A stretch of 56,425 nt of DNA from an uncultured Polaribacter sp. (GCA_905480405.1 CAJQQH010000003.1:1-56425), one strand, 5' to 3'. Positions 18,111 to 27,725 are shown, counted from the stretch's first letter. Translations and numbers: made by a program. The notes: generated by a model from the letters alone, not told the origin.

Positions 18111-18626
18111 ACTCTTAAAATTTTAATATTGAACTTAGTTTAAATAACTCTTAAAAACTTCTCATTAAATAAGCACTACTTACAAATTAATGATGCAAAC
18201 TACACTAAAATCTATGTATTAGTATAATAACGAACTTAAAAAAGTTACAGAAAATTAAATTATAGATAATAAGAAATTTGTAGAGAAAAGTTAAATGTTT
18301 AATTACATTTTTGCCATACCTGAAAAACAATAGACTAAAGTAGCCAAAGATGTTTTAAATACCCAAAAAAGGGTTTTTACTAATTTAACAGATAAATTGC
18401 TTTTTACTCTTGTAAAATTGAAGTTGTTTTTTTTAAATTTCATAATAGGGGGGTGTATAAAATTAAATATTAAAAATGTTTAGCTATAAAGATAGCAATG
18501 TAATTATGATACTAATATATGAAAAATAAATTAAAAAAGAGCAATCGATCTATTTTTTAATCTTAAAACCATATATATTTTAACACTTTCTTAATAAAAA
18601 TGGTGATTCGTTAACATTAATTCAAA
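18111..18626. other. AT-rich gap upstream of the 44-aa ORF and downstream of hemN
   Basis: About 0.5 kb between the 44-aa ORF and the 3' end of hemN. Apart from the doubtful 46-codon ORF listed separately and a run of six G at 18448-18453, I see no gene, RNA or clear hairpin. Confidence 0.4.
18303..18443 (-). CDS. possible 46-aa small protein
   Basis: Open frame from ATG 18443 to TAA 18303. The N-terminus is basic (MKFKKNNFNFTRVKSN) and the C-terminal half is hydrophobic (TLFWVFKTSLATLVYCFSG). The ATG is preceded by a run of six C on the coding strand. Length and isolation give little support, so this may be chance; no family is recognised. Confidence 0.25.
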   Translation of the reverse strand: MKFKKNNFNFTRVKSNLSVKLVKTLFWVFKTSLATLVYCFSGMAKM

Positions 18627-19988
18627 CTAAATAGTCATTGAAAACAATTTTTTATCATCATTTTTTTTAATTAACTTCTTATCAAAAGCCATACAAATGT
18701 TCCTAACAAAAGGTCTAGCTTTCTCTGGTACGGATAAAGATTTTTTATTAATAATTACCAAACCGTCTTTTTTTAAATCTTCTAATAGTAATAAATGATG
18801 TTCAATATTTTTAATTTTTGTATCTTGTTTATCCCATGATGTATAAAAGTTACACATAATATTTAAAATATGTTTTCGAATAATTTTATCTTCTTCGGAT
18901 AAAATATGTCCTCTAAAAACAGGAATTACGCCAGAATTTACAATATTTTCATATTCTTTTACCGTTTTTACGTTTTGAGCAAATCCGTACCAAGAATCTG
19001 AAATAGCAGACATTCCTAAGCCAATCATTAATTGAGTTTTATTAGAAGTATAACCCATAAAATTTCTATGCAACGTTTTATGCACAGTTGCTTTATATAA
19101 ACTATCTGTTTTTAATGCAAAATGATCCATACCAATTTCTTCGTAACCTAACTCAGAAAAAAGCTTTTTGCCTATTTCATATAACTCTCTTTTTTTATCA
19201 TTTTTTGGCAAATTTTTTTCATCAAATCCTCTTTGACCAACTCCTTTAACCCAAGGTACATGTGCATAACTATAAAAAGAAATTCTATCTGGCTGTAATT
19301 CTTTTGTTTTGTTGATGCTATAAATTACATCCTCTTTTGTTTGAAATGGCAACCCAAAAATTAAATCGTGACTGATAGATGTATACCCAATTTCTCTAGC
19401 CCAATTAGTTACATTTTTTACAGCTTTAAAAGGCTGAATTCTATGTATTGCTTGCTGTACCTTCTCATTATAATCTTGTACACCAAAACTAACTCTAGTA
19501 AAACCTACATTATATAAGGTCTGTAATTGTTCTTTTGTCGTATTATTTGGGTGTCCTTCAAAACTAAATTCCGATTCAGGATGCTTAACTGCTTTTTCTA
19601 ATAATCCATCAATTAGAGATTTTAAATTTTCTTTAGAAAAAAAAGTGGGAGTTCCACCACCTAAATGCAGTTCTTTAATGATCGGTTTTTCATCTACCAA
19701 ATTTGTATATAAATTCCATTCTTTTAACACTGTTTTTAAATACTCCTCCTCTACTTCGTGTCGTTTTGTTATATGTTTATGGCAAGCACAAAACGTACAC
19801 AAGCTCTCGCAAAAAGGTAAATGAATATATAAACTAATCCCTTCTAAATGATTACTTTCTATAAATGAATCTTTAAAAGTTTGAATCCATTTTTCTTTTG
19901 TAAAAGTATCAGCATCCCAAAAAGGAACCGTTGGATAACTTGTATATCTTGGCCCGGGAATATTATATTTTGTAATTAATGAATTCAT
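18627..19988 (-). CDS. hemN: oxygen-independent coproporphyrinogen III oxidase
   Basis: Radical-SAM enzyme that decarboxylates coproporphyrinogen III to protoporphyrinogen IX for haem synthesis when oxygen is low. The 453-aa protein has the CxxxCxxC cluster motif in HLPFCESLCTFCACH (near residue 60), the SAM-binding LGGGTPTF region and the VSFGVQDYNEKVQ segment typical of true HemN. It starts 2 bp after ccoI, so the two form an operon. This fits the demand for haem in the cbb3 oxidase and the FNR-type control suggested upstream. Confidence 0.95.
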   Translation of the reverse strand: MNSLITKYNIPGPRYTSYPTVPFWDADTFTKEKWIQTFKDSFIESNHLEGISLYIHLPFCESLCTFCACHKHITKRHEVEEEYLKTVLKEWNLYTNLVDEKPIIKELHLGGGTPTFFSKENLKSLIDGLLEKAVKHPESEFSFEGHPNNTTKEQLQTLYNVGFTRVSFGVQDYNEKVQQAIHRIQPFKAVKNVTNWAREIGYTSISHDLIFGLPFQTKEDVIYSINKTKELQPDRISFYSYAHVPWVKGVGQRGFDEKNLPKNDKKRELYEIGKKLFSELGYEEIGMDHFALKTDSLYKATVHKTLHRNFMGYTSNKTQLMIGLGMSAISDSWYGFAQNVKTVKEYENIVNSGVIPVFRGHILSEEDKIIRKHILNIMCNFYTSWDKQDTKIKNIEHHLLLLEDLKKDGLVIINKKSLSVPEKARPFVRNICMAFDKKLIKKNDDKKLFSMTI

Positions 19989-19990
19989 AA

Positions 19991-22366
19991 TTATTTTATT
20001 TTTTTACCTAAAAAATTTGTAGAAATAGTTGTAAAAACGACAATACTAATAGAACTTAGGGGCATTAAAATTGCAGCTATAACAGGCATTAATTGACCTG
20101 TTACCGCAAAATACAATCCAATGGCATTATAACAGATTGATAATAAAAAAGCTTGCTTAATAATTTTAATTCCTTTTTTAGATACTTTTAAAAAACCATC
20201 AATTTTATGAAATTGAGAAGCATCTAAAATAGCATCACAAGCAGGCGAAAAAACATTAATGCTTTCTGACAGCGCAACACCAACATCACTTTTTGCTAAT
20301 GCACCTGCATCATTTAAACCATCACCAATCATCATTACTTTTTTACTATCTTTTTGAAAATTGGCTACAACTTCTAGTTTATCTTGTGGTTTTTGGCGGA
20401 ATAACAGTTTCGTTTCTTTTGGCAAATTTTCTAGTAAGTAACTTTTTTCCCCTTCATTATCTCCAGACACAACAGCTAAATCATAATTACTTTTTAAGGA
20501 ATTAAAAAGTGAATTAACTGCTTTTCTATATGAATTTTTAAAAGTAAATTTTCCTTTATAAACATCATTAAAACTAATATGAACTGCAGTATCTAAAGAA
20601 ACTATTTCATCTGCTTTTTTTACAAAATTAGCAGCTCCTAGCTTTAAATAACTTCCATTATATTCTACTTCTATTCCTTTACCTACTACTTCATTATAAT
20701 TAGAAATTGTTAGTATTTCTGCATCTAAAAAGCTATTATATAATGTTCTACTTAAAGGATGATTTGAAGCTCTTAATGCACTTTTTAAAATACTTTTCTC
20801 TTTTTTACTTAAGTCAACACCTTTATAAGAAATTGTATTTTCTTTATTGGTTGTTAATGTACCTGTTTTATCAAAAATAATAGAATCTATACACGCCAAT
20901 TGCTCAATAACCATGGCATTTTTTAAATAGAATTTTTTCTTACCAAAAATACGCAATAGGTTTCCTAAAGTAAATGGAGCAGCCAATGCAATAGCACAAG
21001 GACAAGCAATAATTAAAACCGCTGTAAAAACATTTAAGGCTTTAGTTGCATCATAAAAGAACCAAAAAACAGTAGACAAAATAGCTATCGATAAAACAAT
21101 AATTGTAAAATTTTTACTTATTTTATCTGTTAACGTTTTAAAAGATGAAGATTTATCTTTTTTAAACACATCATTACTCCAAAGTTGTGTTAAATAACTT
21201 TGAGAAACTGATGATAATACTTCCATTTCTAAAATACCAGAAAGTTGTTTTCCTCCAGCAAATAATTTATCTCCAGACTTTTTAGAAACCGGTTCAGCTT
21301 CACCAGTAACAAAACTATAATCTATTTGTGCATTTCCGTTAATAAGAATACCATCTACTGGTATTAACTCTTCATTTCTTATTAATAATCTGTCTCCTTT
21401 TTTAACATCATATATTTCAACATTTTCTTCTTTTTGATCAGTAGTTATTCTAGTAACCGCAATTGGAAAATAGGATTTATAATCTCGTTCAAAAGACAAA
21501 AAATTATAGGTTTTTTGTTGAAAAAACTTACCTAAAAGAAGAAAGAATACCAACCCGGTTAAGCTATCAAAAAAACCAGTTCCTAAATCAAACAAAACTT
21601 CTATAGTACTTCTTATAAATAAAACAGAAATTCCTAAAGCAATAGGCACATCAATATTTAAAATTTTAGAGCGTAGACCTTTATAAGCAGATATAAAGTA
21701 ATCTTTCGCCGAATAAAAAACCACAGGTAATGAAAAGAAAAGCATTAACCATCTAAAAATGTTTTTATATTGATCTAACCAAAAACCAGAAACTTCAAAA
21801 TATTCTGGAAAAGATAAAAACATAACATTTCCAAAAGCAAAACCTGCTATACCTAACTTATAAATTAAACTTCTATCTACTTTCTTTTTTCCGCTAGAAT
21901 AATCTTCTAAACTAATGTAAGGCTCGTAACCGATTGAACTTAATAAAAGTACAATTTCTTTAAGTGAAGTAATTTCAGAATTAAAAGAAATTCTAACTGT
22001 TTTCTTTGGAAAATCTACTTGAGAACTTGCTATTTTGGTATTTAATTTGTGTAAATTTTCTAAAACCCAAATACAAGAACTACAGTGAATATGCGGAATG
22101 TATAAGGTTATTATTTGTGTATTATCATCATTAAAATCTAGTAACTTTTCTATGATTTCTTTGTTCTCTAAAAAATCATATTTACCCTGTATTTCGGTTG
22201 GTATTGCTCCAGGATTCTCTTGGAAATCGTAGTAACATGTTAAATCATTTTCAGAGAAAATTTCATATACAGTTTTACATCCATTACAACAGAAAGATTT
22301 TTCTTCAACCTGAATTATAGAATCGTTACAAGAATCTCCACAGTGATAACATTGTGTAGTTTTCAT
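19991..22366 (-). CDS. ccoI: P1B-type copper ATPase for cbb3 oxidase assembly
   Basis: 791-aa heavy-metal-translocating ATPase of the CcoI/FixI type, which delivers copper to cbb3 oxidase. Domains in order are an N-terminal Cys-rich metal-binding segment (CYHCGDSC and FCCNGCKTVYEI), a heavy-metal-associated domain with CSSCIWVLENL (near residue 95), eight membrane helices with the CPCAIALAAP metal-transit motif, the DKTGTLT phosphorylation site, the SNHPLSR nucleotide-binding His and GDGLNDAGAL. All catalytic motifs are intact. It is divergent from the FNR-type gene and upstream of hemN. Confidence 0.95.
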   Translation of the reverse strand: MKTTQCYHCGDSCNDSIIQVEEKSFCCNGCKTVYEIFSENDLTCYYDFQENPGAIPTEIQGKYDFLENKEIIEKLLDFNDDNTQIITLYIPHIHCSSCIWVLENLHKLNTKIASSQVDFPKKTVRISFNSEITSLKEIVLLLSSIGYEPYISLEDYSSGKKKVDRSLIYKLGIAGFAFGNVMFLSFPEYFEVSGFWLDQYKNIFRWLMLFFSLPVVFYSAKDYFISAYKGLRSKILNIDVPIALGISVLFIRSTIEVLFDLGTGFFDSLTGLVFFLLLGKFFQQKTYNFLSFERDYKSYFPIAVTRITTDQKEENVEIYDVKKGDRLLIRNEELIPVDGILINGNAQIDYSFVTGEAEPVSKKSGDKLFAGGKQLSGILEMEVLSSVSQSYLTQLWSNDVFKKDKSSSFKTLTDKISKNFTIIVLSIAILSTVFWFFYDATKALNVFTAVLIIACPCAIALAAPFTLGNLLRIFGKKKFYLKNAMVIEQLACIDSIIFDKTGTLTTNKENTISYKGVDLSKKEKSILKSALRASNHPLSRTLYNSFLDAEILTISNYNEVVGKGIEVEYNGSYLKLGAANFVKKADEIVSLDTAVHISFNDVYKGKFTFKNSYRKAVNSLFNSLKSNYDLAVVSGDNEGEKSYLLENLPKETKLLFRQKPQDKLEVVANFQKDSKKVMMIGDGLNDAGALAKSDVGVALSESINVFSPACDAILDASQFHKIDGFLKVSKKGIKIIKQAFLLSICYNAIGLYFAVTGQLMPVIAAILMPLSSISIVVFTTISTNFLGKKIK

Positions 22367-22416
22367 ATTTACTCGTTTGCCTACTGCAAATTAAAAACAT
22401 TAGTTCTCTTTAAAAT

Positions 22417-22430
22417 ATGATATTTGTCAG
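22417..22430. promoter_or_regulatory. FNR-like palindrome in the ccoI/fnr divergent region
   Basis: ATGATATTTGTCAG has TGA/TCA half sites with the same spacing as the ATGACTTTTATCAT box before ccoS. It lies midway between the divergent starts of ccoI (22366) and the FNR-type gene (22469), so it could serve both, including autoregulation. The role is inferred from motif sharing. Confidence 0.45.
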
Positions 22431-22468
22431 CTTTTCAATATATTTGAACTACCCAAATAAATCAGAAA

Positions 22469-23155
22469 ATGAACAAATGTTCTCAATGTATTGTACGTCA
22501 ATTTAGTTCTTTAAAGCATCTTACTAAAGAAGAATTACTGCGCGTTTCTGCTTGTAAAACCTCTAAAATCATTAAAAAAGGAGATTTTTTGTTTGAAGAA
22601 GGAGAACATATTAATGGGGTTTTTTGCATTAAAGATGGTGTTTGTAAAGTTTCTAAAATGAGTGAAAATGGTAAAAATCAGATTATTAATTTGATTAACC
22701 ATGGGAATATAATTGGTGAAAGAAGTTTAATTTCTAACGAAGTATCTAACTTAAGTGCAATTGCATTAAATGATATGACGGTTTGTTTTATTCCTAAAGA
22801 TGAAATTATGAAGGATTTAGAAATGAATACAGCATTTTCTTTTGATGTTTTAAAAACAATGGCAAATTCTTTAAAAAGTGCAGATAATTTAATTGTAGAT
22901 ATGGCACAGAAAAGTGTAAAACAGCGTTTAGCTGAATCTCTTTTAAATTTAAAAGAAAAATTTGGCACTACTAACCAAGGCGTTATAGACATTCATCTTT
23001 CTAGAGAAGATATTGCCAACATTATTGGTACTGCAACAGAATCTGCAATTCGATTACTTTCTGAACTTAAAAAGAAAGATATTATTGAGTTTAAAGGAAA
23101 AGATATTGTTATAAAAAACGAACAGGAATTAGAAAAAATTGCATACGGTTTTTAA
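22469..23155 (+). CDS. FNR-type transcriptional regulator
   Basis: 228-aa Crp/Fnr regulator with an N-terminal cyclic-nucleotide-binding-like barrel (about 20-120), a dimer helix (about 125-150) and a helix-turn-helix (about 165-225, ATESAIRLLSELKKK). Cysteines at 4 and 7 (CSQC) and Cys106 in VCFIPKDE, which aligns with the iron-sulfur ligand Cys122 of E. coli FNR (VCEIPFE), suggest an oxygen-labile cluster. The fourth ligand could be Cys29, Cys53 or Cys59. The recognition helix keeps the Glu and Arg that read TGA. It is divergent from ccoI-hemN, which fits control of microaerobic respiration. Confidence 0.88.
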   Translation: MNKCSQCIVRQFSSLKHLTKEELLRVSACKTSKIIKKGDFLFEEGEHINGVFCIKDGVCKVSKMSENGKNQIINLINHGNIIGERSLISNEVSNLSAIALNDMTVCFIPKDEIMKDLEMNTAFSFDVLKTMANSLKSADNLIVDMAQKSVKQRLAESLLNLKEKFGTTNQGVIDIHLSREDIANIIGTATESAIRLLSELKKKDIIEFKGKDIVIKNEQELEKIAYGF

Positions 23156-23565
23156 CCAAATAAGTTATTTACTTTCGTTTTATACGTTTGCCCAATAGGA
23201 ATTTTATGTTCGTTGATAAGGATTCTATTTCCTTCTATCTGCTGAATTTTATTCTTTGAAACTATAAACGATTTATGAGTTCGTATAAAAGTATTTGGCA
23301 AAGATGCTTCAAAAGAGGATATTTTATCATTAAATAAAATCATTTTGTCCTTTAAATAAACTTTACAATAATGACCATAAGCTTCTAAAAACAAAATGTT
23401 ACTAAAATGAACTTGATGGTGTTTTTTATCACTCTTAATATAAATACTATCGGTGTTTAAACTAGAATTTGTGATTGCTATATTATGAGTTGGTGTTTGC
23501 TTGTTATTTAAATTTACAATAGTCTTATTTATTGCTTTTACAAAACGTTGAAAACTAAAAGGCTT
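23152..23565 (-). pseudogene. truncated LytTR response regulator, receiver domain lost
   Basis: The minus-strand frame is open from about 23565 and begins directly with KPFSFQRFVKAINK, which in intact paralogues follows the last receiver strand (compare LKPFSFNRLVKAVNK in the next regulator). A linker and a full LytTR DNA-binding domain follow (SDKKHHQVHFSNILFLEAYG, then IEGNRILINEHKIPIGQTYK). The phospho-acceptor receiver is missing and no proper start codon precedes the fragment. The 3' end overlaps the FNR-type gene by 4 bp. A shorter protein of only the DNA-binding domain from an internal ATG at 23394 is conceivable. Confidence 0.75.
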
Positions 23566-23919
23566 GCAGGTGATGATAAAACGATTAAGATTTGGGATAC
23601 ATCGAACTGGAAACTGTTACATACTTTAAAAGGTGAAAATCAAGCAATTCATTCGGTTATGTTTTTAGATAATAATAGGGTTTTTGCTGGCGGAACGGAT
23701 AAATCGATGGTAGGTGAAATATTAGAATACCATTTTAAATTTAATGGTCTTGTAAAACCTGTTATTGCTACACTTTGGGATGTGAAAAATGAAAAAATTT
23801 TACAGACAATTTCAAACCATACAGATGACATTGGTTTAGGTATGGACATTAGTTCTGATGGAAAACTATTAGCAACACCAAGTAAAGATAGAACTGTTAA
23901 AATTTGGAGTGTAAATTAA
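23566..23919 (+). pseudogene. C-terminal fragment of a WD40-repeat protein
   Basis: The frame opens at the junction with the LytTR remnant and reads AGDDKTIKIWDTSNWKLLHT, a canonical WD40 blade end. A degenerate blade follows (ATLWDVKNEKILQTISNHTD) and a last blade (GKLLATPSKDRTVKIWSVN) that ends with the stop. A working WD40 propeller needs about seven blades; only about three are here, and the 5' part with signal or catalytic domain is lost. Confidence 0.75.
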
Positions 23920-23935
23920 AAAAGTAAAAAGAGTT

Positions 23936-24649
23936 TTAAGAATTTAAAAGCTTACTCACCCTACTTTTATAGGTTTGTCCAACCGGAATTTTATGTTCGT
24001 TGATTAGTATTCTGTTTCCTTCAATAAACTTAATTTTATCTATGGCAATAATAAATGATTTATGAACTCTTAAAAAATTACCATTTGTTAAAATTGCTTC
24101 GTAATGTGATATTTTTTCATGACTGACAATCATTTCATTAGTTAAAAAAAGTTTTGTGTAATTTCCGTATGCTTCAATATATAACAAATCGTTTAAATCT
24201 ATTTGATGGTGTTTTTTATCACCTTTCACAAAAAAACGAGTTGTAGATGAAGCATCATTAGAAACGTCTTTAATAACTGTTTTTGTAGGTTTATTTTCTG
24301 ATATCTTATTTACCGCTTTTACCAAACGATTAAAACTAAATGGTTTTAAAATATAGTCAACAACATTTAATTCAAATCCTTCTAAAGCATGTTCTTTATA
24401 TGCTGTGGTAATAATTGTTTTAGGAGGATTTGTTAATGTTTTTAGAAAATCTAACCCTCTTAATTTAGGCATATTGATATCTAAAAACATGAAATCAATT
24501 GTGTTTTCATTTAAAAACTGCATTGCCTCCATAGCATTATAACATTTTTTTTCTAATTGTACATGCGGCAACATACTACAAAACTCTTCAATAATTTCGT
24601 GCGCTAAAGGTTCGTCGTCTATGATAATATATTTAAGCATGTTTAGCAA
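23936..24649 (-). CDS. LytTR-type response regulator
   Basis: Two-component regulator of 237 aa. An N-terminal receiver (IIDDEPLAHEI, phospho-acceptor Asp in FMFLDINMPKLRG, then TTAYKEHALEGF and LKPFSF) is joined by a linker to a C-terminal LytTR DNA-binding domain (KKHHQIDLNDLLYIEAYGNY, then HKSFIIA and EGNRILINEHKIPVGQTYK). The gene overlaps the upstream kinase by 17 bp, or by 8 bp from an internal ATG at 24640, so the pair is translationally coupled. It is closely similar to the regulator at 44126 and to the truncated copy at 23152. Target genes are probably the neighbouring hydrolase and ABC operon (inference). Confidence 0.92.
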   Translation of the reverse strand: MLNMLKYIIIDDEPLAHEIIEEFCSMLPHVQLEKKCYNAMEAMQFLNENTIDFMFLDINMPKLRGLDFLKTLTNPPKTIITTAYKEHALEGFELNVVDYILKPFSFNRLVKAVNKISENKPTKTVIKDVSNDASSTTRFFVKGDKKHHQIDLNDLLYIEAYGNYTKLFLTNEMIVSHEKISHYEAILTNGNFLRVHKSFIIAIDKIKFIEGNRILINEHKIPVGQTYKSRVSKLLNS

Positions 24650-25763
24650 TTTTTAAAGTTGTTTTATAGATGTTTTTTGTTGTTTCAACCTTTAATTCAT
24701 GATTGTTTTTATATAATAAAGCTAATCTTCTTTTTAGATTTATTAATCCAATTCCGCCAGATTCACTTTTTTCTATCTCGTCAAAATTGTTTTCAATTTT
24801 AAAATATATAAAGCTATCATCTTCAAACAAATCAATTTTAACAAAAGCATTTTCAGAAAGAGAATCTATTCCGTGTTTAAAAGCATTTTCTAAAAGGATA
24901 ATATATAATAATGGAGTAATTGTTAAACGAGTATCTATTATATAATTAAACGAGATCTCTACTGTTTTTTTATAACGTATTTTATGTAATTCTATATAGT
25001 TTTTTAAGTATTCTATTTCATCAGAAAGTGCAACCTTTTCTTTTTCTCCTTCATAAATAGTGTAACGCATCATGTCAGATAATTTTAAAATAACTTCAGG
25101 TGCTTGTTTTGAGTTTTTAATTGTTAAAGCGTATAAATTATTTAATGTATTGAAAAAAAAATGCGGATTTATTTGAGCCCTTAATAAAGATAGTTCTGCA
25201 TTCGATTTTTCTGCTTTTAAGTTCTGCAACCATTTCCATTGTTCAATAAGCCAAAGCATAAATAAAATAGGAATTGGTATAAAAAAAAATTTAAAAGGAA
25301 ACTCTTTTTTAATTTCTAAATACGTTTCTAATCCGCCAGTAAACAATCTCAAATACATGAAATATAGAAATATTGGAACATAAAAGAAAGCAATTACTTT
25401 CCAATATTTTTTAAAAAAAGTAGGTGCTAATAAATACGCGCTTCCAATCCAAAAACCAATTAATAAAATAAATGTAATTGGGTTGTCTGGTAGTTGCATA
25501 TATGTATCTATTGCTAATGCAATAAAAAATAAGACAAATAAAACAAATACACTAAGAGCTGTTTTCTTATTTCTTTTTAAATACTTATAATTATGAATAG
25601 GCAATGAAATTACCAATCCCCAAATAAATGCGAAAATAAAGATCTCAAAGGTTTTATCTTCAGGTAGAATAATTAGACTTAAATAGTCTAATAAATAGAA
25701 AATGGGAACTATAATAGAAAACCCAAATACAAAGGCTCGGTATTGTTTTAAAAACTGAATCAT
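24633..25763 (-). CDS. LytS-family sensor histidine kinase
   Basis: 376-aa membrane kinase. About five to six hydrophobic segments fill residues 1-170. The cytoplasmic part has the His_kinase motif with the phospho-acceptor His in INPHFFFNTLNNLYALT (near residue 197), the N box LLENAFKHG and the glycine-rich GGIGLINLKRRL of a HATPase_c domain. There is no periplasmic sensor domain, as usual in this family, so the signal is probably sensed in the membrane. It is coupled to the LytTR gene downstream and divergent from the serine hydrolase gene (233-bp gap). Confidence 0.92.
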   Translation of the reverse strand: MIQFLKQYRAFVFGFSIIVPIFYLLDYLSLIILPEDKTFEIFIFAFIWGLVISLPIHNYKYLKRNKKTALSVFVLFVLFFIALAIDTYMQLPDNPITFILLIGFWIGSAYLLAPTFFKKYWKVIAFFYVPIFLYFMYLRLFTGGLETYLEIKKEFPFKFFFIPIPILFMLWLIEQWKWLQNLKAEKSNAELSLLRAQINPHFFFNTLNNLYALTIKNSKQAPEVILKLSDMMRYTIYEGEKEKVALSDEIEYLKNYIELHKIRYKKTVEISFNYIIDTRLTITPLLYIILLENAFKHGIDSLSENAFVKIDLFEDDSFIYFKIENNFDEIEKSESGGIGLINLKRRLALLYKNNHELKVETTKNIYKTTLKIAKHA

Positions 25764-25996
25764 ATTCCAAAATTACCATTGTTCTATCGTTTTTGCAACA
25801 TTATTGATATACACTGTTAATTTTAAGTCAAACAAGGTCCTTTTTTAGATGAACCTTATTCAGCTAATATTTTAGTATATGTAACTTAATAATTACCATG
25901 TACAACATATTAGTTTTAAAACGTTTTCTTTCGTTTTTATGTTTGCTTCAAATTGATTTAAATATCAAAAAAATATTAATTATAATTTGAAATAAG

Positions 25997-27673
25997 ATGA
26001 AATATTTAAAAATAGTATTATTTAGTCTTTTAAGCATTTTCTCAGTAAGTGCACAAGAGACAATTCCGCAGCAAACAAAAATAGATGCCATTTTCTCTAA
26101 ATGGAATAATCCAAATACTCCTGGAGGAACTGTAGGAGTTATTAAAGAAGGAAAATTAATTTTTGCAAAAGGATATGGAATGGCAAACTTAGATTACAAC
26201 ATTCCTAATGGACCAGAAACTGTATTTAAAATTGCTTCTACTTCTAAGCAATTTACAGCAGCGAGTATTATTTTGTTATCACAACAAGGAAAACTTTCTT
26301 TAGATGATAAGTTGAGTACATTTTTTCCAGAATTTCCTTCGTATGCTAATGATATTACCATTCAACATTTATTAAATCATACAAGTGGTATTAGAGATTA
26401 TATAATTCTTGCTAGACTCTCTGGTTTAGGCGTAAATGATTACTATACTGATAAAACGGTTGGTAAGTTATTAATGAGTCAACAAGAATTAAATTTTAAT
26501 CCTGGAGAAGAATTTGTATATAGTAATTCTGGTTATTGGTTGTTGGGTCAAATTGTCGAAAAAGTAAGTAATGAAAGTTTGGCAGTTTTTGCAAAGAAAA
26601 ATATTTTTGATCCTTTGAAAATGAAAAACTCTCGTTTTCATGATAATTTTGTTGAGATTGTAAAAAACAGAGCAACTGGCTATAGATCAGATAGAAAAGA
26701 TGGGTTTCACCAATATATGACCACACTTAATATGGTTGGTGATGGTGGAGTAATAACGACTATTAATGATCTTGTTAAATGGGACGCTTCATTTTATGAT
26801 ACTTCAGTTTTTAATAAAGATTTTTGGAACCAAATGTTACAATTAGGAATTTTAAATAATGGTAAAAAAACACCATATGCTTCCGGTTTAGCATTTAGGA
26901 ATTATAAAGGATTAGAAGTAATTCATCATAGTGGTTCTTTTGTAGGATATAGAACGCAGTTTATTCGATTTCCAAAAGCAAAGTTTTCTGTGATTGCTTT
27001 AGCCAACAGAACTGATACTGATCCGTCAAAATTGGCTTATAAAATTGCTGATTTGTTTTTAGAGAATGAATACAAATCAAATAACACGATTAAAACAGAA
27101 AAGTCTGCGTCAAAAAAGAGTAGCAAAAAAGCAGTATTTGTTACGTTATCAGAAAAAGAATTGAAGGTTTTTGAGGGGAATTATTGGGATAATAAAAGTA
27201 AATCTAGTCGTAAACTTGTTGTACGTGATGGTATGTTAAATTATGTAAGAAGTAATGGGAAAGCTACTAAAATGCGACCAATAGCAAAAAATAAATTCCA
27301 AATGATTGGACCACGTGTTCCAGTAATACTAACAGTAAATTCTAAAGCTAATAATTTTAGTATTAAACTTCCAAATGCAACGCCAACATTTTTTGTTGCT
27401 TATCAACCAGTAACAACTTATAGTCAAGAAGATTTAAAAACATATTCTGGCGAATATTATAGTGTTGAATTAGATGTTGTTTATTCGTTAAAAGTTAAAA
27501 AAAATCGTGTGTTTCTTTTTGTAAAAGGTGATTCAGTTGGAGAAGTAACACCAATTAAAAAGAATTTACTAAACATTAATGGAAGACAAATATTTGAATT
27601 TAATGAAACAAGAAATGTATTTAGATTATCTATGTTAGGAAGGGTTAAAAATATAAAATTTGTTAAGAAATAG
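25997..27673 (+). CDS. secreted serine hydrolase of the class C beta-lactamase family
   Basis: 558-aa exported enzyme with a signal peptide (residues 1-20, ending SVSAQ). The beta-lactamase/DD-peptidase-like domain (about 25-360) carries the catalytic Ser81-x-x-Lys84 (STSK), Tyr-Ser-Asn in YSNSGYWLLGQ, and an HSG motif in HHSGSFVGY replacing KTG. Residues 380-558 form two small beta domains seen in D-aminopeptidase-like and esterase-like members. The substrate may be a D-amino-acid peptide, peptidoglycan stem or ester. It is divergent from the LytS/LytTR operon and precedes the ABC-M1 genes, after a terminator. Confidence 0.88.
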   Translation: MKYLKIVLFSLLSIFSVSAQETIPQQTKIDAIFSKWNNPNTPGGTVGVIKEGKLIFAKGYGMANLDYNIPNGPETVFKIASTSKQFTAASIILLSQQGKLSLDDKLSTFFPEFPSYANDITIQHLLNHTSGIRDYIILARLSGLGVNDYYTDKTVGKLLMSQQELNFNPGEEFVYSNSGYWLLGQIVEKVSNESLAVFAKKNIFDPLKMKNSRFHDNFVEIVKNRATGYRSDRKDGFHQYMTTLNMVGDGGVITTINDLVKWDASFYDTSVFNKDFWNQMLQLGILNNGKKTPYASGLAFRNYKGLEVIHHSGSFVGYRTQFIRFPKAKFSVIALANRTDTDPSKLAYKIADLFLENEYKSNNTIKTEKSASKKSSKKAVFVTLSEKELKVFEGNYWDNKSKSSRKLVVRDGMLNYVRSNGKATKMRPIAKNKFQMIGPRVPVILTVNSKANNFSIKLPNATPTFFVAYQPVTTYSQEDLKTYSGEYYSVELDVVYSLKVKKNRVFLFVKGDSVGEVTPIKKNLLNINGRQIFEFNETRNVFRLSMLGRVKNIKFVKK

Positions 27674-27699
27674 AAATTTTAAAATACAATCTAGTCACT

Positions 27700-27725
27700 C
27701 AAAAGTCCCTTAATTGGGACTTTTG
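27700..27725 (+). terminator. Rho-independent terminator after the serine hydrolase
   Basis: Perfect 10-bp inverted repeat CAAAAGTCCC / GGGACTTTTG with a 6-nt loop (TTAATT), 26 bp after the hydrolase stop. It separates this gene from the ABC operon, which therefore has its own promoter. Confidence 0.8.
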
